Shown one piece after another: positions 1 through 8,111 of a DNA stretch of 32,317 nt. Origin of the DNA: an uncultured Bacteroidales bacterium (GTDB lineage Bacteria > Bacteroidota > Bacteroidia > Bacteroidales > Paludibacteraceae); NCBI GenBank assembly GCA_934716995.1, contig CAKUYO010000024.1:1-32317 (forward strand), written 5' to 3'. Under the pieces are notes generated by a model, which was given only the letters and a program-made list of their open reading frames with translations, searched no databases and had not been told where the DNA came from. Numbering within the stretch: position 1 is the stretch's first letter; each line of letters begins with the position of its first letter. A program made the translations under genes and the position numbers.

Positions 1-130
1 GATAAGGATCCTCACGACGCAGGATAGCGGTCTGGAACCAACGGTCGAGGTCGTGGGCGATAGTGCCTGTGGATACTACCCCCAGGCGGTATTGTTTGCT
101 GACGTGATTAAATTCTATTGCGGTTGCCAT
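1..130 (-). CDS. ABC transporter ATP-binding protein, polysaccharide-export type (N-terminal part only)
   Basis: Only the first 43 codons lie in the window; the gene runs off the left edge on the minus strand. The product begins MATAIEFNHVSKQYRLG, the usual opening strand of an ABC ATPase (an aromatic residue that stacks on the base follows 'VSKQ'). The next residues, STGTIAHDLDRWF, resemble the insert seen before the Walker A motif in O-antigen and teichoic-acid exporters (Wzt/TagH type). Such proteins power export of lipid-linked polysaccharide across the inner membrane. The Walker motifs are outside the window, so the substrate class is inferred from the N-terminus only. A canonical promoter lies at 179-210, divergent from the SprT-like gene. 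Confidence 0.72.
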   Translation of the reverse strand, partial: MATAIEFNHVSKQYRLGVVSTGTIAHDLDRWFQTAILRREDPY

Positions 131-178
131 TTATATATACTCATTTATTTTCTATAATAATCAAAATACTACCGTCTG

Positions 179-210
179 CAAAATTAGTATTTTTTTATGA
201 TATAGACAAA
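179..210 (-). promoter_or_regulatory. Bacteroidota promoter for the ABC ATPase gene
   Basis: On the minus strand TTTG (207-210) is followed after exactly 20 nt by TAATTTTG (179-186), a full match to the Bacteroidota -33/-7 consensus. It lies about 50 bp upstream of the start codon at 130. Confidence 0.7.
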
Positions 211-359
211 AAGAAATGCCGATTTGGCAAAGAAAGTAACATTTTGCTATTTGCAGGAAGGGCTTCAAGTCGGCTTCAGAACTGCTCAAAAACTCAAGAG
301 AGGAGGCAGAAACGAGGAATGGCAAAAGACAACACGGTTGGCTGTACTATGTTACACTA

Positions 360-390
360 TTGTTGGAGTGGGAAAATTGTAGTAATTTTG
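360..390 (+). promoter_or_regulatory. Promoter of the SprT-like gene
   Basis: TTG (360-362), 20 nt, TAATTTTG (383-390). Transcription would begin around 397, so the start codon at 412 is the first usable in-frame ATG. This argues against upstream starts in the same open frame (118 or 319). Confidence 0.65.
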
Positions 391-411
391 CGGGGTAGTT
401 ATGATTTGGAA

Positions 412-1122
412 ATGATTGCGACAAAAGAATATATAGAAAGGAAGTTTGCGGAATACAACGCATTGTATTTTGACGGAGTATTGCCGGAGATACCCGTCAG
501 GCTGAGCAATGCCAAAGGATTTCTCGGGAAAGTATCATACAGGAAAGTTAGGCAGGGCTTGTTCGGCAAGACCAAAAACACGGATTTTGTACTGCGTATC
601 AACACACGGATTGACCTGCCCGAGGAGGTGATAGAAGACACGATACTGCACGAGATGATACACTACTACATAGGCTACCACCAGTTGGAGGACACCTCGT
701 CGCACGGGCAGTTGTTCCGCCAGATGATGACCCGTATCAACCAAGAGGGCAAGCGGCATATAGCCATTACGCACCGGCTGACCGACGAGCAACAGACACA
801 AGCCGCGGGCAAAGAGAAAGTGCGGGTAGTGGGTGTCATACACTTCAAAGACGGACGGACTGGGGTAAAGATTGTACCCAAACAAGTGCGGTCGATAGTG
901 CATTTTCACAACACCGCACCGGTGCATTTTCCGATAGAGCGAATCGAATGGTATCTGACAAAAAACGGGTACTTTGGCAAGTACCCGTCGTCGAATGCAC
1001 TACGTATTTATCTGATTGGCAACACGGAAGAACTGAGAGACGCATTATCCGATGCACGTCCGATACTCTATGACGGACGCATGGTAAGGCCGGCTAATTC
1101 AAATAATAGTCAATCGTGGTAA
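412..1122 (+). CDS. SprT-like zinc metalloprotein
   Basis: A 236-residue protein starting MIATKEYIERKF. It has the SprT-like architecture: an N-terminal helix with the segment FAEYNALYFDGVLPEIPVRL, then the zinc motif HEMIH (His80, Glu81, His84) and a probable third ligand His98 in SSHGQLF. SprT-like proteins are intracellular zinc proteins; the eukaryotic relative SPRTN cleaves DNA-protein crosslinks, but the bacterial role is poorly known. The open frame extends upstream to 118, but the promoter at 360-390 places the start at 412. The gene converges on the SIMPL-domain gene and their coding ends overlap by 29 bp. The C-terminal 130 residues are not recognised beyond the general family; a four-cysteine zinc ribbon is absent. 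Confidence 0.85.
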   Translation: MIATKEYIERKFAEYNALYFDGVLPEIPVRLSNAKGFLGKVSYRKVRQGLFGKTKNTDFVLRINTRIDLPEEVIEDTILHEMIHYYIGYHQLEDTSSHGQLFRQMMTRINQEGKRHIAITHRLTDEQQTQAAGKEKVRVVGVIHFKDGRTGVKIVPKQVRSIVHFHNTAPVHFPIERIEWYLTKNGYFGKYPSSNALRIYLIGNTEELRDALSDARPILYDGRMVRPANSNNSQSW

Positions 1123-1783
1123 CGACACGTACGTGCTTGACCCACGGCTGGTACTGGTCGCTCTCTACCGAGAACTGCCCCTGGTAGGCACTGCGGATGC
1201 TGCCCAGCGAGCAATTGGCATCATCGGCGAATTTCTGCGCCACGGTGCGTGCGTTCTTGGTGGCTTCCTCAATCATCTGCGGCTTGAGTTCGGTCAGTCC
1301 GTTGAACTGATAATCGAGGTTCCAGTCCTGCGAATTGACGATAATCCCCCGCCCGAGCAGTTCGCTCTGGCAGCCCTGAGATGCCACGACACGGGATACA
1401 TCGGCAGTGCTGACGACTATCGTCCTGTCGAGCGAGTAGCGATAGTCGGGACGACGGTCGCCATAGTAATTGCTCCACATATCCTGTACGGAAGTGCTGC
1501 CCACACGCAAGTCGGACTCGGCAAAGCCTTTGTCCATCAGAAAACGTTTGACGGTTTCGGTTACGGCATTGATGTCTTTGTAAGCCGTGGGGAGGTCGTT
1601 GCCATGGACGGTGAAAGACATAGGCCATACGGCATAGTCGGCTTGCACATCGCGCGTAGAAAGCCCTTTGACCACCACAGAACGGTCTTTGGCGGCATAG
1701 GTACGGAAACCCAAATAGACAAACATTCCCGCCAAAGCGAGACCCAACGCCACCACGCAGGCGGCAAACAAGTTGTTTTTCAT
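1094..1783 (-). CDS. SIMPL-domain (DUF541) envelope protein
   Basis: A 229-residue protein with an N-terminal hydrophobic segment (about residues 5-28) that is either an uncleaved anchor or a signal peptide, followed by a SIMPL domain: the conserved VVVKGLSTRDVQADYAVW opening, the central region with repeated Thr/Val strands, and the C-terminal KFADDANCSLGSIRSAYQG segment. SIMPL proteins are periplasmic or envelope-bound beta-rich proteins of unclear biochemical function, named for a mouse protein that binds IRAK kinase. The bacterial members are often linked to oxidative stress. The gene converges with the SprT-like gene and diverges from the NagK-like gene. Start chosen at the ATG giving MKNNLFAAC. 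Confidence 0.85.
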   Translation of the reverse strand: MKNNLFAACVVALGLALAGMFVYLGFRTYAAKDRSVVVKGLSTRDVQADYAVWPMSFTVHGNDLPTAYKDINAVTETVKRFLMDKGFAESDLRVGSTSVQDMWSNYYGDRRPDYRYSLDRTIVVSTADVSRVVASQGCQSELLGRGIIVNSQDWNLDYQFNGLTELKPQMIEEATKNARTVAQKFADDANCSLGSIRSAYQGQFSVESDQYQPWVKHVRVVTTIDYYLN

Positions 1784-1850
1784 TGCAGTTGTGTTTTAGT
1801 TTGATAAAGACGGGGCAAAAAATGTGCCAGTGTAATTATAAAAAGGACGG

Positions 1851-1901
1851 TAATTAGCGTGTAATTAGACGTTATGTTTTTTTAGGAACATATAATTAGC
1901 C
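1851..1901 (+). promoter_or_regulatory. AT-rich composite element shared with the surface-protein operon leader
   Basis: The 24-mer at 1851-1874 (TAATTAGCGTGTAATTAGAC + GTTA) has two near copies on the minus strand at 28947-28970 and 28844-28867. It is followed by GGAACATATAATTAGCC (1885-1901), again matched on the minus strand at 28915-28931 with one difference. It lies just upstream of the nagK-like promoter and is probably a binding site for a shared regulator. Confidence 0.5.
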
Positions 1902-1931
1902 ATTTTATTTCGATATATGAAAGATTTTTTA

Positions 1932-1939
1932 TATCTTTG
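1932..1939 (+). promoter_or_regulatory. -7 box of the NagK-like gene
   Basis: TATCTTTG matches TAnnTTTG and lies 20 bp before the start codon at 1960. The -33 position (1908-1911, TTTC) is only a partial match, which would fit an activator-dependent promoter. Confidence 0.55.
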
Positions 1940-1959
1940 CGGGCAAAACACTTGACTAT

Positions 1960-2838
1960 ATGATTCTACTTGCAGATTCGGGTTCGACGAAAGCGCACTG
2001 GTGCCTGATGGCCGCCAACGGACACAAGGCGGAGTTTATGACCGACGGCATCAATCCGCTGTTTCAGACCGGCGATGCGATGCGCAATTCCATTTGCAAC
2101 CAACTGCTCCCGCAGATGGCATCAATGCTATGGGCGGGGACGATAACGCACGTGTTTTTCTATGGGGCGGGCTGCACTCCGGAGAAAGCCCCGTTTGTAA
2201 AACAGGCGATAGAGGGTGTGTTCAAGAAAGCCATAGTAGAGGTGGCATCGGATATGGCGGGAGCCGCAAGGGGACTGCTCGGACGCCAAAAAGGCGTTGC
2301 ATGTATCCTCGGGACGGGGAGCAACTCGTGCCTGTACAACGGCGAAAAAATCGTATGGAATGTACCGTCATTAGGCTTTATTTTAGGCGATGAGGGTTCC
2401 GCCGCCACATTGGGCAAACGCCTGGTAAGCGACCTATTGAAAAACCAAATGGGAGAGGATTTGAAAGAACGTTTTCTGTCGCGATACAGCATCACCCAGG
2501 CAGATATAATAGAGCACGTCTATCGCCAGCCGTTTCCGAACCGCTGGCTTGCCGACCTCGCCCGTTTCTGCGCGGACAACATAGAGGACAAGCGGATTTA
2601 CAACCTGGTGTATGACCATTTTGCGCAGTTTGTAAAACGCAACGTGGCGCAATACTATACCACCGAGGCGGAAAAAGAGAGTATGCCCGTAGGGTTTGTA
2701 GGGTCGGTTGCGTACTACTACAGAGCAGTGCTGGAACAGGTAATGAGCGACTACGGGTTTACAATGGGGCAAGTGCTACAAGACCCGGTACAAGGGCTGG
2801 CAGAATACCATCGTGGAGATGTGGTGCCGACGATGTAA
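1960..2838 (+). CDS. BadF/BadG-type N-acetylglucosamine kinase-like protein
   Basis: A 292-residue ASKHA-fold sugar kinase. Phosphate-1 loop ILLADSGSTKAHW at the N-terminus, phosphate-2 segment ILGTGSNSCLYNG near residue 120, the GDEGSAATLGKRL segment, and an adenosine-binding GFVGSVAYYYR motif near the C-terminus are all visible. Members phosphorylate N-acetylglucosamine or related amino sugars in the cytoplasm, feeding cell-wall recycling or catabolism; the exact substrate cannot be read from the sequence. Length is typical of the short Bacteroidota members. The gene is 81 bp upstream of an AI-2E-family membrane protein and may be co-transcribed with it. Confidence 0.85.
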   Translation: MILLADSGSTKAHWCLMAANGHKAEFMTDGINPLFQTGDAMRNSICNQLLPQMASMLWAGTITHVFFYGAGCTPEKAPFVKQAIEGVFKKAIVEVASDMAGAARGLLGRQKGVACILGTGSNSCLYNGEKIVWNVPSLGFILGDEGSAATLGKRLVSDLLKNQMGEDLKERFLSRYSITQADIIEHVYRQPFPNRWLADLARFCADNIEDKRIYNLVYDHFAQFVKRNVAQYYTTEAEKESMPVGFVGSVAYYYRAVLEQVMSDYGFTMGQVLQDPVQGLAEYHRGDVVPTM

Positions 2839-2919
2839 TATCCGATTACTCCAATTACTCCACTTATATCCATAAAAAATTCTCCGTTAATTGCCGTTAA
2901 TTTACCATAAATCGGCACT

Positions 2920-4149
2920 ATGAAATACCTTATAGCAATGAAAAAGACTTTCGACAGGGATACGATCATACGCGGACTGATTTCGATAGCAGTGTTTGTG
3001 GCATTATTCCTGCTTATCAAGCGACTGAGCGGTGTGCTGCTGCCGTTTCTGGTCAGTTTTGTTATCGCCTATATGCTGGCACCGATAGTGGATTTTTTCC
3101 AACACAAATGCCGTCTGAAAAACCGTGTGCTGTCGGTAATTGTAACACTGGTACTGGCTGTCGGTATCATTGTGGGGGCAGTGGCGGCACTGACACCCGC
3201 TATCAGCCGGGAAATGACCACTCTGTCAAAGAGCGCGAAAGAGTTTGCCGCCAACTTTGATGCAGACAAATACCTGCCCGAGCATGCAAGCGAGCAACTG
3301 ACCGAGTTTTTGAGCAACACCGATTTCACCGACATTCTCTCCAACCCCGATATTCAGCAGACGATCAAGAACCTGCTGCCGAAAGTGGGCGGCTGGATCA
3401 GCAGCGGACTGAGTACGCTGGCGGGACTGGCGGTGGTGTTTGTATGCCTGCTGTATATTATTTTTCTGCTGATTGATTATGAGAAAATCAGCAAGAACTG
3501 GGCAAACTACGTGCCGGCACACTACCGCAAGAATGTGCAGATGCTGATGAGCGACCTTGACAAACACATGAACGGCTATTTCCGCGGACAGGCACTGATT
3601 GCGTCGATTGTGGGGATATTGTTTGCCATCGGTTTCCAGATTATCGGTCTGCCGATGGGGATTGCGATGGGGTTGATAATCGGAGTATTCAACCTCGTGC
3701 CGTATATGCAGGCATTGGGTATCCCGCCGTGTATACTGCTCGGATTGATACAGTCGGCAGAGACCGGCAGACCCGTGTGGGTGATTGCGCTGTGTATCAC
3801 AGCGGTGTTCTGCATAGTACAGAGTATTCAGGACTTGGTACTGACACCCAGGATTATGGGCAATGTAACAGGTATGGGACCGGCAATGATACTGCTGTGT
3901 CTGTCGATTTGGGGTTCACTGCTCGGGGTGGTAGGTATGATTATCGCCCTGCCGATAACCACGCTGCTTGTCTCCTACTACAAACGTTTTGTACTGCATA
4001 TAGATGATACACAGGCGGATAGCAGTACCCCGCCCACCCCGCCGGAGCCCGCAACGACTCCCGCCACGGAAACACCCGAAGACGCATTGGAGGTGTTTAC
4101 CTCGGCACTGAATGATATTCCCGATTGCGGTTGCGAGGAACAGAAATAG
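2920..4149 (+). CDS. AI-2E family (PerM/TqsA/UPF0118) membrane protein
   Basis: A 409-residue polytopic inner-membrane protein with about eight hydrophobic segments: two close together near the N-terminus (LISIAVFVALFLLI and LLPFLVSFVIAYMLAPIVDF), one near residue 70, a soluble amphipathic region (about 90-150), then further segments ending with GMIIALPITTLLVSYYK. The conserved 'PFLVSFVIAYMLAPIVDFF' and 'LGIPPCILLGLIQ' regions are diagnostic of the family. Some members export autoinducer-2; others act as Na+/H+ or other exporters, so the substrate is uncertain. The last 60 residues are a Pro/Thr-rich cytoplasmic tail. A second in-frame Met at codon 7 (2938) is an alternative start. Confidence 0.85.
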   Translation: MKYLIAMKKTFDRDTIIRGLISIAVFVALFLLIKRLSGVLLPFLVSFVIAYMLAPIVDFFQHKCRLKNRVLSVIVTLVLAVGIIVGAVAALTPAISREMTTLSKSAKEFAANFDADKYLPEHASEQLTEFLSNTDFTDILSNPDIQQTIKNLLPKVGGWISSGLSTLAGLAVVFVCLLYIIFLLIDYEKISKNWANYVPAHYRKNVQMLMSDLDKHMNGYFRGQALIASIVGILFAIGFQIIGLPMGIAMGLIIGVFNLVPYMQALGIPPCILLGLIQSAETGRPVWVIALCITAVFCIVQSIQDLVLTPRIMGNVTGMGPAMILLCLSIWGSLLGVVGMIIALPITTLLVSYYKRFVLHIDDTQADSSTPPTPPEPATTPATETPEDALEVFTSALNDIPDCGCEEQK

Positions 4150-4198
4150 CACAAAAGACGCAAAGAATTGTCAGAATAATAGCAAAAATAGGAATATA

Positions 4199-4230
4199 TT
4201 TGTATAATTCTGCGCTTTTTCGTAATTTTG
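4199..4230 (+). promoter_or_regulatory. Promoter of the small lipoprotein gene
   Basis: TTTG (4199-4202), 20 nt, TAATTTTG (4223-4230): a full consensus match. It implies a leader of about 80 nt before the ATG at 4318. Confidence 0.75.
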
Positions 4231-4317
4231 CAGTCGTTTTTGGGAACATTTGTAAGGAGATGTTTCCGCTAAAATTGAGATTATCTATTTACTCTTAAAA
4301 TACAATTACTAATTATT

Positions 4318-4638
4318 ATGAAGAAATTTGCTATTGCAATGATGTGCGTATTGAGCGCAGTTGCTTTTACAAGTTGTCAGAAAGATGTTGATGACATGGA
4401 TCTCAACAAATGCGACAAAGAAACTTACAAATGTTGGAACTACACCGTTAAGTATGAGGGCAAATCCGATGATACTTATATGTGGGGTACTGAGTACGAT
4501 GTTGTTTTCCTGCTGAAGGCTGCTAAAAAATCGGCAAGTGTTCTCGGCTACGATGCAAAAGTTACCTACAAAGCCGCATCGAAATACGATACCGCTGACA
4601 AATGTGCAGAGGCTGCTGCTAACAACGCACTGAACTAA
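4318..4638 (+). CDS. Small lipoprotein, function unknown
   Basis: A 106-residue protein with a typical lipoprotein signal: MKK, a hydrophobic core, then the lipobox AFTSC with the lipidated Cys at position 20. The mature part has three further cysteines (32, 39 and 96), is rich in Lys, Asp and Tyr, and has no domain I recognise. Its codon use is more A/T-rich than the neighbours. It forms a single-gene unit with a consensus promoter upstream and a strong hairpin terminator immediately downstream, which suggests high, independent expression. Probably inserted in the inner or outer membrane after lipidation. Confidence 0.75.
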   Translation: MKKFAIAMMCVLSAVAFTSCQKDVDDMDLNKCDKETYKCWNYTVKYEGKSDDTYMWGTEYDVVFLLKAAKKSASVLGYDAKVTYKAASKYDTADKCAEAAANNALN

Positions 4639-4650
4639 TCATTCAAGGCA

Positions 4651-4694
4651 TACAAAAAGACTGCTTAACGCAATGTTAGGCAGTCTTTTTTGTA
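4651..4694. terminator. Bidirectional intrinsic terminator
   Basis: Arms 4651-4664 (ending AAAAAGACTGC) and 4680-4694 (GCAGTCTTTTTTGTA) form a 13-14 bp stem flanked by A and T runs. It sits between the lipoprotein gene and the convergent phosphate transporter gene and can serve both. Confidence 0.85.
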
Positions 4695-4695
4695 T

Positions 4696-4717
4696 GTCGC
4701 CGCTTGCGGCATCGGAG
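4696..4717 (+). repeat. REP-like palindrome copy
   Basis: GCCGCTTGCGGC (4699-4710) plus flanking bases ATCGGAG match the core of the intergenic repeat described at 29480-29498. Confidence 0.45.
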
Positions 4718-4724
4718 CCGCAAA

Positions 4725-6983
4725 TCATTCCATAAAGTGCATATAGGCACGGAGGAAGTGGCGGAGTTCGGAGAGGAGTTGCTGGCTCTCCTGGATGATG
4801 TTCAGATAGAGCAATGCCGTTTGCTGCGGGAGAATATCCTGATCGGCAGCCGAGGCGGTAGTCAGGCGGTCGAGGTGCTTCTTACGCAAAGCGGACAAGT
4901 GCTGCTTTGCCTCCTCTATCTCTGCCAGCAAAGCACGGATTTCCGGTTCGGGGCTGATGTAGGTTTGAATGGCTTTGTCATAGTAACCCGCCGTCTCCTG
5001 CGCAATGAGGTGCAACTCTTGGCATAGGTCCTCCGGGAGCGGACGGAAACCACTGTCGATATGGTCTCGGCACGGCACGGCGATACGCTTCAAGCCGTAG
5101 AGCATCTGTTCGCCGGCATTGGAACCAAGGTGGAACCACGTATTTTTCTCCAACACAAACGCCGGCGTGATACGGCGGAGCGCCATCAGTTCGCGTGAAC
5201 GGCTCTTGCGTTTCCATTGCTGCAAGTCCTCCAACTGTTTGCATGCGTGGCGCAGTTCCTTGAGGTCGGCTTGCTCGAAAGCGGTGCAGGTTTCGCTATA
5301 CAGGTCGCGCGTCTGCTCCAGCATACGCCCCGAAGCAAATTGGTGGTGCTGCCGCAGGAGTTGCCACATCTCCTCGCTGCTCTGCGTGGAGAGCATTTTC
5401 TGGTAGCACTGCTCCAAAGGCGTGTTCTGCTCGTCTTTCTGCTTGGACGAGCGCAGGTTGCTGACAATCAGGATAATCACTACTGCTACAATCAGCACGA
5501 TCATAGCCGCAATACCGCCCCAATGGCAGAGCAGGCAGACCAGCCCCGCAGTAAGGAAAGCCACTGCCGCCGTAAGGAACCAGCCACCGATGACCGACAG
5601 CACGCCTGTGATACGATAGACCGCCGACTCGCGCGTCCACGCCCTGTCCGCCAGCGAAGTACCCATTGCCACAATGAATGTTACATACGTGGTGGAAAGC
5701 GGCAATTTGAGCGATGTACCCATAATAATCAGCAGCCCCGCAATGACGAGATTGACCGATGCGCGAATGAGGTCGAATGCCGCACCGTCGGCAAGAATGG
5801 CTTCGTCTTTGTTAAAACGTGAATCAATCCACCGGCGCACGGGTTGCGGCGTGATATTTTCCAAGCCTGCCGCCAGATGATTGGCTCCGCGGACGATACT
5901 TTTGGCGACACGGCTGCCGCCGAACATCTCGTCCCCCTCCGCCTGACGCGACAGGTTGACCGAGGTCTGCACCACATTCTGCGCTTTCTTGGACATCGTG
6001 AGTGCTATCACCATTATCGTCCCCGCTCCGAGAAGGAAGAATGCCGAAGTATGGGCGGGGTCGTTGAGCGCGGACATCATATATGTGGAGGCATCGGCAC
6101 CGCTTGCAGCATAGTCCTGATAAGCGGACAAAGCAGCCAGCGGCACCCCCACGAAATTGACAAGGTCGTTGCTCGCAAAAGCCATCGCCAGTGCGAATGT
6201 ACCAAAGAGGATAATAATGCGGAAGACATTGACTTTCATCAAGTAGAGCACCTCCATCAGCAACGTACAGCCTACGAAGATGATACCCATCAAAGCCCCT
6301 GTATTCGCACTAATCCACTCGTTTACACCCACAGGCATAAGCGGACTTTTTGCCAGCACCTTGACCAGCACAAAGTACAAAATCGCCGTGATACTCAAGC
6401 CACCGAAAAGACCGATAAAATACTTGAGCCGCGGCGTATAGTTGAATGTAAAAATCAGACGCGCAATCCATTGCACGACCGTGCCGACCACAAAAGCGAT
6501 CCCCACCGAAAGGAATATACCGAGGATCACCTCCAACGCCTTGCCCGTATTGAGCAGGGCATAGAAATTGAGCGTCCCCGTGGTGTCGGCGGCTATCTTC
6601 ATACATGCCAGACAGAAGGTACCGCCAAGGAGTTCAAACACCAGCGAAACCGTAGTACTGGTAGGCATTCCGAGGGAATTGAACACATCCAAGAGGATGA
6701 CATCGGTCAGCATCACCGCCATGAAAATACACATAATCTCCTCGAAGGAGAACTGCTCGGGACGGAAGATACCGTGGCGGGCGATGTCCATCATACCGTT
6801 GCTTGCCGCCGCGCCCACAAAGACACCAATGGCGGCAATAAAAATAATTTTCTTAAGCGAAGTAACCTTGCTGCCTACCGCCGAATTGAGAAAATTGACG
6901 GCATCATTGCTCACTCCCACCCATAAATCGATGATTGCCAGCACAAACAAAAACACAATCATCACCAAATAAATCGTACTCAT
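4725..6983 (-). CDS. Inorganic phosphate transporter, Pit family, with C-terminal PhoU-like domain
   Basis: A 752-residue protein. The first 510 residues are a Pit (PHO4) permease with about ten membrane segments. The duplicated signature is seen as GVSNDAVNFLNSAVGSKV near residue 24 and FASNDLVNFVGVPLAAL near residue 270; GMPTSTTVSLVFELLGG and LKLPLSTTYVTFIVAMG are the paired permease loops. After the last membrane segment (VLIVAVVIILIV) comes a soluble helical region (about 515-752) resembling PhoU/DUF47. Pit proteins import phosphate as a metal-phosphate complex with protons. The fused PhoU-like region is common in Bacteroidota and may sense or regulate flux. The gene is divergent from a two-component system and ends next to a shared terminator. 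Confidence 0.88.
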   Translation of the reverse strand: MSTIYLVMIVFLFVLAIIDLWVGVSNDAVNFLNSAVGSKVTSLKKIIFIAAIGVFVGAAASNGMMDIARHGIFRPEQFSFEEIMCIFMAVMLTDVILLDVFNSLGMPTSTTVSLVFELLGGTFCLACMKIAADTTGTLNFYALLNTGKALEVILGIFLSVGIAFVVGTVVQWIARLIFTFNYTPRLKYFIGLFGGLSITAILYFVLVKVLAKSPLMPVGVNEWISANTGALMGIIFVGCTLLMEVLYLMKVNVFRIIILFGTFALAMAFASNDLVNFVGVPLAALSAYQDYAASGADASTYMMSALNDPAHTSAFFLLGAGTIMVIALTMSKKAQNVVQTSVNLSRQAEGDEMFGGSRVAKSIVRGANHLAAGLENITPQPVRRWIDSRFNKDEAILADGAAFDLIRASVNLVIAGLLIIMGTSLKLPLSTTYVTFIVAMGTSLADRAWTRESAVYRITGVLSVIGGWFLTAAVAFLTAGLVCLLCHWGGIAAMIVLIVAVVIILIVSNLRSSKQKDEQNTPLEQCYQKMLSTQSSEEMWQLLRQHHQFASGRMLEQTRDLYSETCTAFEQADLKELRHACKQLEDLQQWKRKSRSRELMALRRITPAFVLEKNTWFHLGSNAGEQMLYGLKRIAVPCRDHIDSGFRPLPEDLCQELHLIAQETAGYYDKAIQTYISPEPEIRALLAEIEEAKQHLSALRKKHLDRLTTASAADQDILPQQTALLYLNIIQESQQLLSELRHFLRAYMHFME

Positions 6984-7006
6984 TTTTTTATTATTCTATT
7001 TCGGCG

Positions 7007-7014
7007 CAAAAGTA
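7007..7014 (-). promoter_or_regulatory. -7 box of the Pit transporter gene
   Basis: On the minus strand TACTTTTG, matching TAnnTTTG, 24 bp before the start codon at 6983. No TTTG is visible at the -33 position, so this is a half match. Confidence 0.4.
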
Positions 7015-7076
7015 CAGCGATTTTGCAAAGAAAAAATGTATATTTTGTGAAGAAATTGTGAAGAAGAGAGCGAAGG

Positions 7077-7108
7077 TTTGTGCGTTTCGCAAAAAAGATG
7101 TAATTTTG
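7077..7108 (+). promoter_or_regulatory. Promoter of the response regulator / kinase operon
   Basis: TTTG (7077-7080), 20 nt, TAATTTTG (7101-7108). It implies a long leader of about 260 nt before the ATG at 7379, containing both the dispersed repeat and the 14-bp tandem array. Confidence 0.65.
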
Positions 7109-7126
7109 CGAGTGCTTTTGAGGAGC

Positions 7127-7215
7127 CTACGCCCCCGCAAGCGGGGCGAGAGAAATAAAAGAAATTAAAGAATTTGTCTCCTTTGCCGGCTACGCGGCAA
7201 GAAAAATGGAAGAAA
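7127..7215 (-). repeat. Dispersed intergenic repeat, two modules
   Basis: Read on the minus strand it begins with the module CTTCCATTTTTCTTGCCG (palindrome 7183-7200), then GGAGACA, then a T-rich module ending TTATTTCTCTCGCCCCG with palindrome CCCCGC-AA-GCGGGG (7133-7146). The same two modules occur at 29403-29503 in the opposite order, as expected if units alternate. Confidence 0.6.
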
Positions 7216-7260
7216 ATTGACAAAATCTTTTTTATTTCTTTTTCTCGTGAGCGGAGCGAA

Positions 7261-7358
7261 CCAACAACGCAAAGCCAATAACGTGAAACCACAAACGCAG
7301 AGCCACCAACGTGAAACAACAAACGTGAAACCAATAGCGCAAAGCCACCAACGTGAGC
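7261..7358 (+). repeat. Seven tandem 14-bp repeats in the regulator leader
   Basis: Seven consecutive units, each exactly 14 bp (7261, 7275, 7289, 7303, 7317, 7331, 7345), consensus CCAMCAACGTGAAA with CGCAAAG variants alternating. The block is bracketed by near-identical 15-mers CGTGAGCGGAGCGAA (7246-7260) and CGTGAGCGCAGCGAA (7352-7366). It ends about 20 bp before the regulator start codon. Confidence 0.8.
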
Positions 7359-7378
7359 GCAGCGAACAATTAACACCT

Positions 7379-8059
7379 ATGGCACAGATACTGATAGTGG
7401 ACGACGAGGACGATATTTGCCAGATACTCGCCTACAGCCTGCAAACAGCAGGTTACGAGACGCGTATCGCCCACTCTGCCGAAGAGGCTATTCCTCTCGT
7501 GCGTGCGTGCGCGCCCGATCTCATATTATTGGATATTATGCTCGACGGTATGTCGGGTACGCAGATGGCGGCCTATCTGAAGAACGAAGGGCTGATGACC
7601 ATGCCCGTTATCTTCCTGACCGCCCTCGGCGGCGAGACAGACGTGCTGAAAGGGTTCCAACTCGGAGCGGACGACTATATCACCAAGCCTTTCCGTATCA
7701 CCGAGGTGCTGGCGCGTGTGGCAGCCGTGCTGAAACGCACAGGCGGGAACCGGCAGCCGCAGACACCCGGTATGCTGACCTATCAGGGGATCGTCATCAA
7801 CGACCAAGACAAGTCGCTCACCGTGGACGGCACCCCCGTGAGCATCACCCGCAAAGAACTCGAACTGCTATCCTATCTGCTGACCCACCAGGGGCAGATG
7901 CTCTCGCGCAGCCAACTGCTCAACGCCGTATGGCACGACGACTCGTATGTACTCGAACGCACCGTGGACGTGCATATCACCCATCTTCGGCGCAAAGTGG
8001 GCAAGTACGCCGAGCACCTGCAGACCAAATCGGGTTTCGGGTATATCTGGCGGACATAG
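7379..8059 (+). CDS. OmpR/PhoB-family response regulator
   Basis: A 226-residue regulator. Receiver domain (1-120): acidic pair Asp8/Asp9, phospho-acceptor Asp52 in ILLDIMLDG, Thr81 and Lys103 in ITKPF. The DNA-binding domain (about 130-225) is a winged helix with RKELELLSYLLTHQGQMLSR and the recognition-helix region VLERTVDVHITHLRRKVG, ending GFGYIWRT as usual. It would bind direct repeats and activate or repress transcription after phosphorylation by the kinase encoded 52 bp downstream. The open frame continues upstream to 7217, but that part encodes the 14-bp tandem repeats; MAQILIVDDE is the standard receiver start. Its position divergent from the Pit gene suggests phosphate control, which is inference. 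Confidence 0.93.
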   Translation: MAQILIVDDEDDICQILAYSLQTAGYETRIAHSAEEAIPLVRACAPDLILLDIMLDGMSGTQMAAYLKNEGLMTMPVIFLTALGGETDVLKGFQLGADDYITKPFRITEVLARVAAVLKRTGGNRQPQTPGMLTYQGIVINDQDKSLTVDGTPVSITRKELELLSYLLTHQGQMLSRSQLLNAVWHDDSYVLERTVDVHITHLRRKVGKYAEHLQTKSGFGYIWRT

Positions 8060-8111
8060 AAACTACCAATTAGCCCAATTAGCCCAATAAAAACAACACT
8101 CAACTACCGAT

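Noticed and set aside
5844..6926. 360-residue open frame on the plus strand inside the Pit gene
   Set aside because: Antisense shadow of a clearly conserved permease; product is Arg/His-rich with no domain.
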